Of a DNA stretch of 10,780 nt, positions 1 through 7,653 are shown in pieces. The first letter of the stretch is position 1; each line of letters starts with the position of its first letter. The notes beneath the pieces are model-generated. The model did not search any database and was not told where the DNA came from. It saw only the letters and a program-made list of their open reading frames with translations. The DNA comes from CAYGLV01 sp964351025 (GTDB lineage: Bacteria; Actinomycetota; Thermoleophilia; Gaiellales; Gaiellaceae), in NCBI GenBank assembly GCA_964351025.1, contig CAYGLV010000072.1, forward strand, positions 1-10,780, given 5' to 3'. Both the position numbers and the translations under genes were made by a program.

Positions 1-541
1 GTGCGAGCGGCAGCAGCGAGAGCGGCAGCGGCGCGAGGAAGCGCCGCTCCTCCGCGTCCGCCACCACGATGGCCTGCCCGGGACGCGCGACGCTCGCAGC
101 CGCGAGGGCTGCAAACCGGCGCCGAGACGCGCCCGCGCGCGGCTCCCAGGCAGTTCCGACCGAGGCGAGCGCGCGCTGCAGCGCCGCCTCGAGACCTCCG
201 TAGAGCCGTTCGACGCCCTTCGTCTCGAAGGAGACGACGCCCGGCTCGGCCGGCTCGACCGCGAAGCCCGCGTCCTCGAGCCGGCGCAACACTCCCTCCC
301 ACTCCAGCTCGACCGCCGCCGGGTCGCGCTCGACGAGCACGAGCCGCGGGCAGGTCGCGAGCGCCTCCCCGAGACGCATTCCCGGCTCCACCCCGGCCGC
401 CTGCGCAGCGGCGGTGACCGGGCCGACGAGCGGCTCGGCTCCCGGCTCCGGCGCGAGCGCCGCCGGCTCGAGCCCGAGCCCCGGCCGGGAGCGCAGCGCC
501 GCCCTCAATTCGAATCCTGGGATGAGGAGACAGGCGATCAC
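1..541 (-). CDS. imuB: ImuB-like Y-family DNA polymerase homologue, N-terminal part (runs off the left edge)
   Basis: The minus strand is open from a GTG at 541 to the window edge (180 codons seen). The product starts VIACLLIPGFELRAAL and shows the Y-family palm/finger layout: a stretch GVVSFETKGVERLYGG (about residues 101-116) where polymerases have the S-x-D-E-A block, then SRRRFAALAAASVARPGQ (140-156) and FLAPLPLSLLP (169-179), typical of ImuB/DinB relatives. The acidic residues that bind metal in active Y-family polymerases are absent: no D-x-D near the N-terminus and no DE in the second block. This is the hallmark of ImuB, the non-catalytic partner of ImuA' and DnaE2 in actinobacterial SOS mutagenesis. 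Two LexA boxes and a TTGACA promoter lie directly upstream, as expected for an SOS gene. An in-frame GTG at 568 follows AGGAG, but it lies inside the promoter spacer, so 541 is preferred. The 3' part and any dnaE2 are outside the window. An active DinB-type polymerase is less likely. Confidence 0.82.
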   Translation of the reverse strand, partial: MIACLLIPGFELRAALRSRPGLGLEPAALAPEPGAEPLVGPVTAAAQAAGVEPGMRLGEALATCPRLVLVERDPAAVELEWEGVLRRLEDAGFAVEPAEPGVVSFETKGVERLYGGLEAALQRALASVGTAWEPRAGASRRRFAALAAASVARPGQAIVVADAEERRFLAPLPLSLLPLA

Positions 542-543
542 CG

Positions 544-581
544 GAACGTATGTTCTACACGAACACACGTTCTCCTGTCAA
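544..581 (-). promoter_or_regulatory. SOS promoter of imuB with two tandem LexA boxes
   Basis: Two perfect GAAC-N4-GTTC palindromes lie 17 bases apart centre to centre: GAACGTATGTTC (544-555) and GAACACACGTTC (561-572). Both fit the Gram-positive/actinobacterial LexA operator pattern (CGAAC-RNRY-GTTYG core). They are embedded in a good minus-strand promoter: TTGACA (581-576), an 18-base spacer, then TAGAAC (557-552) about 10 bases before the GTG. LexA on the boxes would cover the spacer, the -10 element and the transcription start. The likely start is 0-4 bases before the GTG, so the mRNA is leaderless or nearly so. The boxes are seen directly; LexA control is inferred. Confidence 0.85.
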
Positions 582-640
582 GGTCGCGGCAATCAGTGAA
601 TGGCCAATTGCCAAGGTCGCAAGTTCAACCGTTTCGCACC

Positions 641-670
641 TTGCGCGTGCTTCTTCGCATGGTCCAAGAT
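641..670 (+). promoter_or_regulatory. Possible promoter of the 65-residue protein gene
   Basis: TTGCGC (641-646), an 18-base spacer and CAAGAT (665-670) precede the ATG at 677 by 6 bases. The match to TTGACA/TATAAT is only partial. Its spacing from the start codon is the same as at other gene starts in this window, which is the main support. Confidence 0.35.
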
Positions 671-676
671 GGCGCC

Positions 677-874
677 ATGCACTTTCGCGTCACGCTTCTG
701 CCTGATCGCCACGTGGAACTCATCGAGCTGCGCGAGGGCGAAACCCTGGAGCAGGCACTGGACGACTTCATGTCCCGAAAAGGCAGGTTTGCGGGCGAGT
801 GGGTGCCGATGGGGGCGGGCAATCGTTATGTCCGCTATGACCAGATCCTGCAGGTCGAGGGCAAGCTCGACTAG
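677..874 (+). CDS. Small protein of unknown function (65 aa)
   Basis: I do not recognise this family. From the ATG at 677 the product is 65 residues: it begins MHFRVTLLPDRHVELIELRE, continues with a short helix-like EQALDDFMSRKG, and ends YVRYDQILQVEGKLD. The pattern suggests a small strand-helix-strand fold with many charged residues and no membrane segment or cysteine motif. Codon use from 677 is G/C-rich at third positions, like its neighbours, whereas the in-frame extension back to ATG 596 is not, so the longer form is unlikely; ATG 659 is a possible alternative start. No Shine-Dalgarno sequence is visible, and a weak promoter ends 6 bases before the ATG. It is divergent from the SOS-controlled imuB (135 bases between starts) and ends 4 bases from the convergent cold-shock gene. 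Whether the LexA boxes affect it cannot be told from sequence. Confidence 0.65.
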   Translation: MHFRVTLLPDRHVELIELREGETLEQALDDFMSRKGRFAGEWVPMGAGNRYVRYDQILQVEGKLD

Positions 875-878
875 ATGA

Positions 879-1124
879 TCAGCGGGAGCTGTGGCGGAGG
901 CGCGCGCGGCGCGGCTCCACGTACGGCACGACCGTGACCTCTTCGGCCTTCCGCTCGCCGCCAGCCTCCACGACGCTGAACTCGACGACGGTGCCGTTGC
1001 AGCGCTCGGGCGGCCGCACGCCGCCCGTGAAGGCGCCGCCGTGGACGTAGAGGCGCTCGTCCTCCTCGGTCGTGATGAACCCGTGGTCTTTCGTCTGGTT
1101 GAACCAGATCATCGTTCCGCGCAT
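879..1124 (-). CDS. Divergent cold-shock-domain protein (81 aa)
   Basis: The product is one cold-shock (OB-fold) domain of about 68 residues plus a short basic tail (PRRARLRHSSR). It opens MRGTMIWFNQTKDHGFI, matching the CspA-family GxVKWFNxxKGFGFI start; the second nucleic-acid motif is RLYVHGGAF, against the usual VFVHFSAI. Both RNA-binding motifs are altered: in RNP1 one aromatic is replaced (KDHGFI for KGFGFI), and in RNP2 the Phe after His is Gly. It probably still binds single-stranded nucleic acid, as an RNA chaperone or accessory factor, perhaps with changed preference. The ATG at 1124 has a purine-rich ribosome site (AAGGCGGAGG) just upstream and fits the domain start exactly. A much longer open frame continues upstream but has no coding character. 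An 80-base gap separates it from the upstream membrane-protein gene; it could be read through or have its own promoter. Confidence 0.85.
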   Translation of the reverse strand: MRGTMIWFNQTKDHGFITTEEDERLYVHGGAFTGGVRPPERCNGTVVEFSVVEAGGERKAEEVTVVPYVEPRRARLRHSSR

Positions 1125-1182
1125 CCGCCTCCGCCTTTCAGTCAAGGGGCGCGCAGGAGCGCATACTCCGTCCCCTCGTTTT

Positions 1183-1188
1183 AGGTTA
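1183..1188 (-). promoter_or_regulatory. Possible -10 element of the cold-shock gene
   Basis: TAACCT on the minus strand lies in the only AT-richer patch of the 80-base gap between the membrane-protein gene and the cold-shock gene. If used, it gives a leader of roughly 50 bases ending in the ribosome site, a common layout for csp genes. No convincing -35 element is visible. Confidence 0.25.
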
Positions 1189-1204
1189 GCACCCTGTCGG
1201 CGAC

Positions 1205-1615
1205 TCAGCTCGTCAGCGCGAGCCCAGCCGCGGCGAGGACGACGGCGAGCAGCACTCCTCCGCCCACGGCCGCGACGGCCGCCCCACCGTCCAGCTCCCC
1301 TGCCGCGCGACCCGTGACGACGAGCGCGAGCAGGGCGGCGGGAAGGACGAAGATCCCGATCGAGAGCGCTCCGAGGACCGTCCAGACGAGGAGCGTGAAC
1401 GCCCCCGCGCTCGCAAGTGCTGTTCGAGCGAACGTCGACGGCGCCCTCGAGGCCAGCAGCTCGGCGAGGCCGGCCCCGCCGAGCGAGAGCACGACGAGCA
1501 CCTCGCGGTCGCCGGCGATCCCCTGCTCGTCCTGCGACGAGAGGGCGAGGACGTAAACGGCCGCGGCGGCGAACGCCAGAGCCGCCGCCGCGAGCGCCGG
1601 CGCGCTCCCGCTCAT
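1205..1615 (-). CDS. Small integral membrane protein of unknown function (136 aa)
   Basis: The product is almost entirely hydrophobic, with four or five predicted membrane segments at about residues 8-27, 39-57, 66-102 (long, probably two passes) and 112-134. A short polar loop, SSQDEQGIAGDRE, lies at 26-38. I see no catalytic motif, cysteine pair or transporter signature and cannot assign a family. The ATG at 1615 overlaps the stop of the upstream comB-like gene in an ATGA arrangement (1612-1615), so the two are almost certainly translationally coupled in one mRNA. The role is presumably linked to the ComB-family protein or is simply co-expressed with it. Ala/Leu/Val richness is in line with the base composition. 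Confidence 0.75.
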   Translation of the reverse strand: MSGSAPALAAAALAFAAAAVYVLALSSQDEQGIAGDREVLVVLSLGGAGLAELLASRAPSTFARTALASAGAFTLLVWTVLGALSIGIFVLPAALLALVVTGRAAGELDGGAAVAAVGGGVLLAVVLAAAGLALTS

Positions 1616-2301
1616 GAGATCTCGGCGGCCGTGCCGTGCATCCGGGTGAAGCGTGGGACGATGTCGAGCACGCTCTCCCGCGCGCACCAGGCGATGTCTG
1701 CGTCGAGCCCGGCGGCGTGGAGGTTCCGACCCGAGTGCGAGAGCTGGAAGGCCTCTTCGGCGTCGGCGAACGAGCGGGAGAGGCGGATCGCGGCCTCGGC
1801 CGCGTCGCTGCTCGCGCCGTCCAGCAGCTCCGCGATCCGGCCCGCGACGTAGGCGTCGTCGAGCGTGAACGCGCCCTGGACGCCGGCGCAGAAGACGGCG
1901 ACGTCCTCCCCGTGCGCCGCGGCGGCGGCGACGACTGCGGCCAGATTGAGCAGTGAGGCAACGAGCACGCGCTCGCAGCGGCCTGCCGCGGTCACGATCG
2001 CGCGTGTCCCGTTCGTCGTGGACATGACCACGGCTCGCCCCTGCGGCTCCACGTACTCGCTCGGCGAGTTGCCGAGGTCGAAGCCGGGGATCTTCACGGC
2101 CTTCCGCTCCCCACCGAGAACGGCCTCCTCTACCTGTTGGGCGAGCTCGCGAGCCTCCTCGACCTCGGAGGCGCAGTAGACGCGCTCGTAGCCGGAGGCG
2201 AGCGCCTGGCAGATCGTCGAGGTTGCCCGGATGACGTCGATCACGACGCCTGTAGGGGCCTCGGCTGCCTCGTCGGGTGTGAAGGCGACATGGACGCGCA
2301 C
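1612..2301 (-). CDS. ComB-family protein (2-phosphosulfolactate phosphatase-like)
   Basis: The 229-residue product has the blocks of the ComB family (PF04029): VVIDVIRATSTI (19-30), GFDLGNSPSEY (73-83), MSTTNGTRA (93-101), CAGVQGAFTLDDAYVAGRI (138-156) and SGRNL (190-194). Length is normal for the family. ComB is a Mg2+-dependent acid phosphatase that converts 2-phosphosulfolactate to sulfolactate in archaeal coenzyme M synthesis, and related proteins occur in many bacteria that are not known to make coenzyme M. No comA, comC or other pathway gene is present here, so the substrate in this organism is uncertain. The GTG at 2301 is chosen because it begins the conserved first strand (RVHVAFTP) and lies 6 bases after a -10-like TAGCGT; no ribosome site is seen. 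It is divergent from the rhomboid gene and overlaps the downstream membrane-protein start by 4 bases. Confidence 0.85.
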   Translation of the reverse strand: MRVHVAFTPDEAAEAPTGVVIDVIRATSTICQALASGYERVYCASEVEEARELAQQVEEAVLGGERKAVKIPGFDLGNSPSEYVEPQGRAVVMSTTNGTRAIVTAAGRCERVLVASLLNLAAVVAAAAAHGEDVAVFCAGVQGAFTLDDAYVAGRIAELLDGASSDAAEAAIRLSRSFADAEEAFQLSHSGRNLHAAGLDADIAWCARESVLDIVPRFTRMHGTAAEIS

Positions 2302-2306
2302 GCCTG

Positions 2307-2313
2307 TACGCTA
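2307..2313. promoter_or_regulatory. Putative symmetric bidirectional -10 element (comB-like / rhomboid)
   Basis: The 18 bases between the two divergent GTG starts contain TACGCTA. On the plus strand it reads TACGCT (2307-2312), 7 bases before the rhomboid GTG at 2320. On the minus strand it reads TAGCGT (2313-2308), 6 bases before the comB GTG at 2301. Both fit TAnnnT, and both would place transcription starts at or next to the start codon. No good -35 element is seen on either side, so this remains a proposal. Confidence 0.45.
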
Positions 2314-2319
2314 GCCGCC

Positions 2320-3195
2320 GTGGACGAGGCGCCTCGCTGCTACCGGCATCCGGACCGCGAGACCTACGTCTCCTGCTCGGAGTGCGAGCGCCCCATCTGC
2401 CCCGACTGCATGGTCTTCGCGCCCGTCGGGATCCGCTGCCCCGACCACTCGGGGCAGCCGCAGGGGCCCCAGAAGGTCGCACGCAAGCTCCAGCGCGCCT
2501 CAGGCGCCGGAGAGGGTGGAATCGTGACCCGCGCCCTGGTCGTGGCCATGGTCGGCATCTACGCCGCGCAACTCGCGGGCGGCTCGGGGATGAGCGCCAA
2601 CTCCGGCTGGATCTTCGAAAAGGGGGTGCTGATCGCCTCCGCGGTCGACTCGGGCGGCAACATCGTCGGCGTCGCCCACGGCGACTGGTGGCGGTTGCTG
2701 ACCGCGGCCTTCCTGCACTACGGGCCGATCCATCTCGGGATGAACATGCTCGCGCTCTGGTGGTTCGGACAGCCGCTCGAGGCGGCGCTCGGGCGCAGCC
2801 GCTTCCTCGGGCTCTTCATCGTCTCGGGACTCGCGGGCTCGGCCGGCGCGCTGCTCCTGAGGCCGCTCTCGCCCACGGTCGGCGCCTCCGGGGCGATCTT
2901 CGGCATCCTCGGCGCCGCACTCGTGCTCGAGCGCCAGCGCACCTACGTCTTCGGAGGCAGCGCGCTGACGATGCTCGTACTCAACCTCGCCTTCACCTTC
3001 ACGATTCCCAACATCTCGATCGGCGGGCACCTCGGCGGACTCGCCGGCGGGGTCCTCGCGATCCTCGCGCTCTCGCGTCTTGGCCGGGGCCATGCCGTCC
3101 ACGGAAATCCCGGCCTGCTCGGGTACGCGAGCCTCGCGGCGATCGGGGTTGTGAGCATCCTCGTGGCGTACCTCAAGGTGCGGGGCTATGCGTAG
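2320..3195 (+). CDS. Rhomboid-family intramembrane serine protease with N-terminal B-box zinc finger
   Basis: The 291-residue membrane protein has two parts. Residues 7-43 carry C7, H10, C19, C22, C27, C30, C40 and H43, an eight-ligand B-box-type double zinc site, presumably cytosolic. Residues about 70-288 form the rhomboid core with six or seven membrane segments: GDWWRLLTAAFLH (121-133, the WR block), H138 and N142 in HLGMNM, catalytic Ser190 in GASGAIFG, and catalytic His237 in GGHLGG. Both members of the Ser-His dyad are present, so it should be active, cleaving membrane-spanning substrates within the bilayer; its substrates are unknown. The GTG at 2320 sits 7 bases after a -10-like TACGCT and just before the first zinc ligand; an in-frame ATG at 2290 would add ten residues and run into comB, and is less likely. 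The zinc-finger/rhomboid arrangement is common in actinobacteria. The hydrolase gene follows after 26 bases. Confidence 0.9.
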   Translation: MDEAPRCYRHPDRETYVSCSECERPICPDCMVFAPVGIRCPDHSGQPQGPQKVARKLQRASGAGEGGIVTRALVVAMVGIYAAQLAGGSGMSANSGWIFEKGVLIASAVDSGGNIVGVAHGDWWRLLTAAFLHYGPIHLGMNMLALWWFGQPLEAALGRSRFLGLFIVSGLAGSAGALLLRPLSPTVGASGAIFGILGAALVLERQRTYVFGGSALTMLVLNLAFTFTIPNISIGGHLGGLAGGVLAILALSRLGRGHAVHGNPGLLGYASLAAIGVVSILVAYLKVRGYA

Positions 3196-3221
3196 CGCCG
3201 CTTCTCGCTCATAGTTCGACG

Positions 3222-4793
3222 ATGCGCCGGCTCGCACTCGCTCTCGTCTGCGGTCTCCTGCTCCTCCCCGGCGCCGCCGGCGAGGCGGCCGCGCCGAAGC
3301 CGCTGCTCGGGCTCAAGGGCGACCCGGCCCGCTTCAAGGCGCAGACGGGCCAGGTGACGGTCGTGCGGCACGCACTCCTCGGCTGGGACCAGGGCCGCGG
3401 CTGGGGCTCCCCGTTCCGGACGCTGCTGGCGGACCTCGGCCCGGTGCCGATGCTCCACCTCGGCACCGGAGACAAGCCGCCGCGAACCAAGCTCGAGGCG
3501 ATCTCGCCGCGCGCGATCGCCCTGGGCCAGGGCGACGCCTACCTCGTGGCCCTCAACCAGGCCGTCTCCGAGTGGGGCCGCCTGATCTACATCCGTCCCT
3601 TCGCCGAGATGAACGGGCACTGGAACCTCTACTCGGCCTTCAAGGCGAGCGGCGCGCCGAAGGGCCCGAACCACACGACCGCGTGGTTCAAGAAGGCGTT
3701 TGCGCGGACGTACGTCATTCTCCACGGCGGCTCGGCGCCCCAGGTCAGCTCGAAGCTCAAGCGGCTCGGCCTGCCCGGGATCTCGAACGACCTCGCGACG
3801 AACCCGTACCCCACGCTGCGCGTGATCTGGAACCCGCAGGGCTACGGCGCGCCGAACATCCCCGCGAACTCGGCGCAGGCGTACTACCCGGGTGATGCCT
3901 ACGTGGACGTCGTCGGCAACGACCTCTACGACCAGAACGGCAAGGCAGAGTGGGCCGCGAACGAACGCCTCTACAAGGCCCATCCCAAGAAGCCGTACTC
4001 GTTCCCGGAATGGGGCCTCTGGGGCGTGGACGACCCGGCCTTCATCGAGCAGATGTGCGAATTCGTGCGCACGCACTCGCGCGTCGAGCTCGTCGCCTAC
4101 TTCGAGAGCGTCGCCGGATCGGTCTTCGACCTCGCCACGAAGCCGCGCAGCCGCGCGGCCTACCGGAAGTGCCTGACGCCGCTCGGCGGCCCGGCGCCCG
4201 CCGGGGGCGCGACCGCGCGTGGCACGCCGCCGACACCGGCGGCGCTCCTGCGGCTCGCCGCCGACCCAGCCGAGGGCGCTGCGCCGCTTGGCGTGACGTT
4301 CGAGCTCGAGGCGAACGTCCCCAAGGTCGCACGTTGGCAGCTCGTGTTCGGCGACGCCAAGGTCGTTCAGGGCGAGGGCTCGCCGCCTGCCACGGTCGCG
4401 CACACGTACGCCGCGAACGGCATCTACGAGGCCGTGCTGATCGTCTACCAGGCACCGCCCTTCACCGGCACGGCGATCCGCTTCCTCACCCGGGCAACGG
4501 TGAAGGTCGGCGAGGACGCGGGTGTCCTGCTCGCCCTCAAGCCAACTCCGGCCTCCGGCAAGGCGCCGCTCGCGATCAGCTTCCGGGCGGTGGCGAACCT
4601 GCCGGTCGTCAAGTGGGAGTTCCTGGCGGGCGACGGCTCGTCGCGTTCGGGCACGGGCACACCGCCGCGGTTCCTCGGCTTCACCTACAAGCAGAAGGGC
4701 GCCTACCGCGCGATCCTGATCGTCTACCTCACGCCGCAGTTCACCGGAACGGCCGTGCGGCTCCTCACCTTCGCGGACATCAGGGTCTCGTAG
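3222..4793 (+). CDS. Secreted GH26-like glycoside hydrolase with two C-terminal PKD-like repeats
   Basis: The 523-residue product begins with a clear signal peptide (MRRLALALVCGLLLLPGAAG, cleavage near residues 22-25). Residues about 27-325 look like a (beta/alpha)8 hydrolase of the GH26 beta-mannanase type: IYIRPFAEMNGHW places the acid/base Glu at 129 and FPEWG places the nucleophile Glu at 263, with YVDVVGNDLYD between them. A Gly/Ala/Pro/Thr-rich linker follows. Two PKD-like immunoglobulin-fold repeats come next (about 343-430 and 436-523), each with GD, HTY/FTY, G-x-Y and a shared ILIVYxxPxFTGTA tail. It is likely an exported enzyme acting on a beta-linked polysaccharide; the exact substrate cannot be read from sequence. 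No sortase motif or transmembrane anchor is visible. The ATG at 3222 starts the signal peptide and has CATAGT 6 bases upstream but no ribosome site. It ends 15 bases from the convergent ppdK stop. Confidence 0.8.
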   Translation: MRRLALALVCGLLLLPGAAGEAAAPKPLLGLKGDPARFKAQTGQVTVVRHALLGWDQGRGWGSPFRTLLADLGPVPMLHLGTGDKPPRTKLEAISPRAIALGQGDAYLVALNQAVSEWGRLIYIRPFAEMNGHWNLYSAFKASGAPKGPNHTTAWFKKAFARTYVILHGGSAPQVSSKLKRLGLPGISNDLATNPYPTLRVIWNPQGYGAPNIPANSAQAYYPGDAYVDVVGNDLYDQNGKAEWAANERLYKAHPKKPYSFPEWGLWGVDDPAFIEQMCEFVRTHSRVELVAYFESVAGSVFDLATKPRSRAAYRKCLTPLGGPAPAGGATARGTPPTPAALLRLAADPAEGAAPLGVTFELEANVPKVARWQLVFGDAKVVQGEGSPPATVAHTYAANGIYEAVLIVYQAPPFTGTAIRFLTRATVKVGEDAGVLLALKPTPASGKAPLAISFRAVANLPVVKWEFLAGDGSSRSGTGTPPRFLGFTYKQKGAYRAILIVYLTPQFTGTAVRLLTFADIRVS

Positions 4794-4805
4794 GCCCCGC
4801 GGGCC
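4793..4805. terminator. Short GC hairpin between convergent hydrolase and ppdK genes
   Basis: GGCCC-cgc-GGGCC forms a perfect 5-bp stem with a 3-base loop in the 15 bases between the two stop codons. It is symmetric, so it could act on both transcripts. There is no T-tract, so intrinsic termination is uncertain in either direction. Confidence 0.35.
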
Positions 4806-4808
4806 GGC

Positions 4809-7403
<2,595 letters not shown>

Positions 7404-7464
7404 GGCGAGCCATCTTTCCACAAGCGTCGCGCGCCGTGCCCGAGCATACGAAAGCGGGCGCGCG

Positions 7465-7653
7465 TCAGGCGCGAGCGCGACGACGGAAGCGCGAGAATTG
7501 CTCGGCGAGCCACGCGACGGCGCGCAGGCCCATCCAGAGCGGCGTCAGGAGGACATAGAAGAGAACGACGGCGACGACCTCGAGGGACCACCACACCGCC
7601 CAGCGCCAGGCCGGGACCCGTCGCGCGCGCGCCTCCTGCGCCGGTGTCGTCAT
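7465..7653 (-). CDS. Small single-pass membrane protein in the ppdK operon (62 aa)
   Basis: The product has a basic N-terminus (about residues 1-17), one long hydrophobic segment rich in Trp and Val (about 18-46, including WWSLEVVAVVLFYVLLTPLW), and an Arg-rich amphipathic tail ending RFRRRARA. I know no family for it. Its ATG at 7653 overlaps the TGA of the regulatory-protein gene in an ATGA arrangement (7650-7653). The overlap is strong evidence that it is real and translationally coupled, and 61 bases separate it from ppdK. A role in tethering or modulating the regulator/PPDK pair at the membrane is conceivable but is pure inference from position; an unrelated membrane protein is equally possible. 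Confidence 0.65.
   Translation of the reverse strand: MTTPAQEARARRVPAWRWAVWWSLEVVAVVLFYVLLTPLWMGLRAVAWLAEQFSRFRRRARA

Noticed and set aside
1..417. Plus-strand open frame at the left edge
   Set aside because: The product is almost only Arg, Pro and Ala, the usual shadow of a GC-rich gene on the other strand. The minus strand here reads as ImuB.
596..676. N-terminal extension of the small plus-strand protein back to ATG 596
   Set aside because: Third-position base use is not coding-like, and the segment overlaps the probable promoter of the shorter form.
1139..1145. TTGACT near the cold-shock gene as a -35 element
   Set aside because: A partner -10 would fall inside the coding region, so it cannot drive this gene.
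879..1961. Long minus-strand frame containing the cold-shock domain
   Set aside because: Upstream of 1124 it is low-complexity Arg/Ser/Pro and lies antisense to or out of frame with the comB and membrane genes; the ribosome site and domain start agree on 1124.
2290..2319. ATG 2290 as the rhomboid start
   Set aside because: It would add ten unconserved residues, overlap the comB coding region and lie upstream of the apparent -10 element. It is possible but less likely than GTG 2320.
2382..3221. Upstream in-frame extension of the hydrolase frame
   Set aside because: It overlaps the rhomboid gene in another frame, is Arg-rich, and would bury the signal peptide.
7443..7448. TATGCT on the minus strand as a separate ppdK promoter
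   Set aside because: It is a -10-like hexamer without a -35 element, and its distance to the start does not fit the pattern seen elsewhere. ppdK is more simply read from the regulator promoter.
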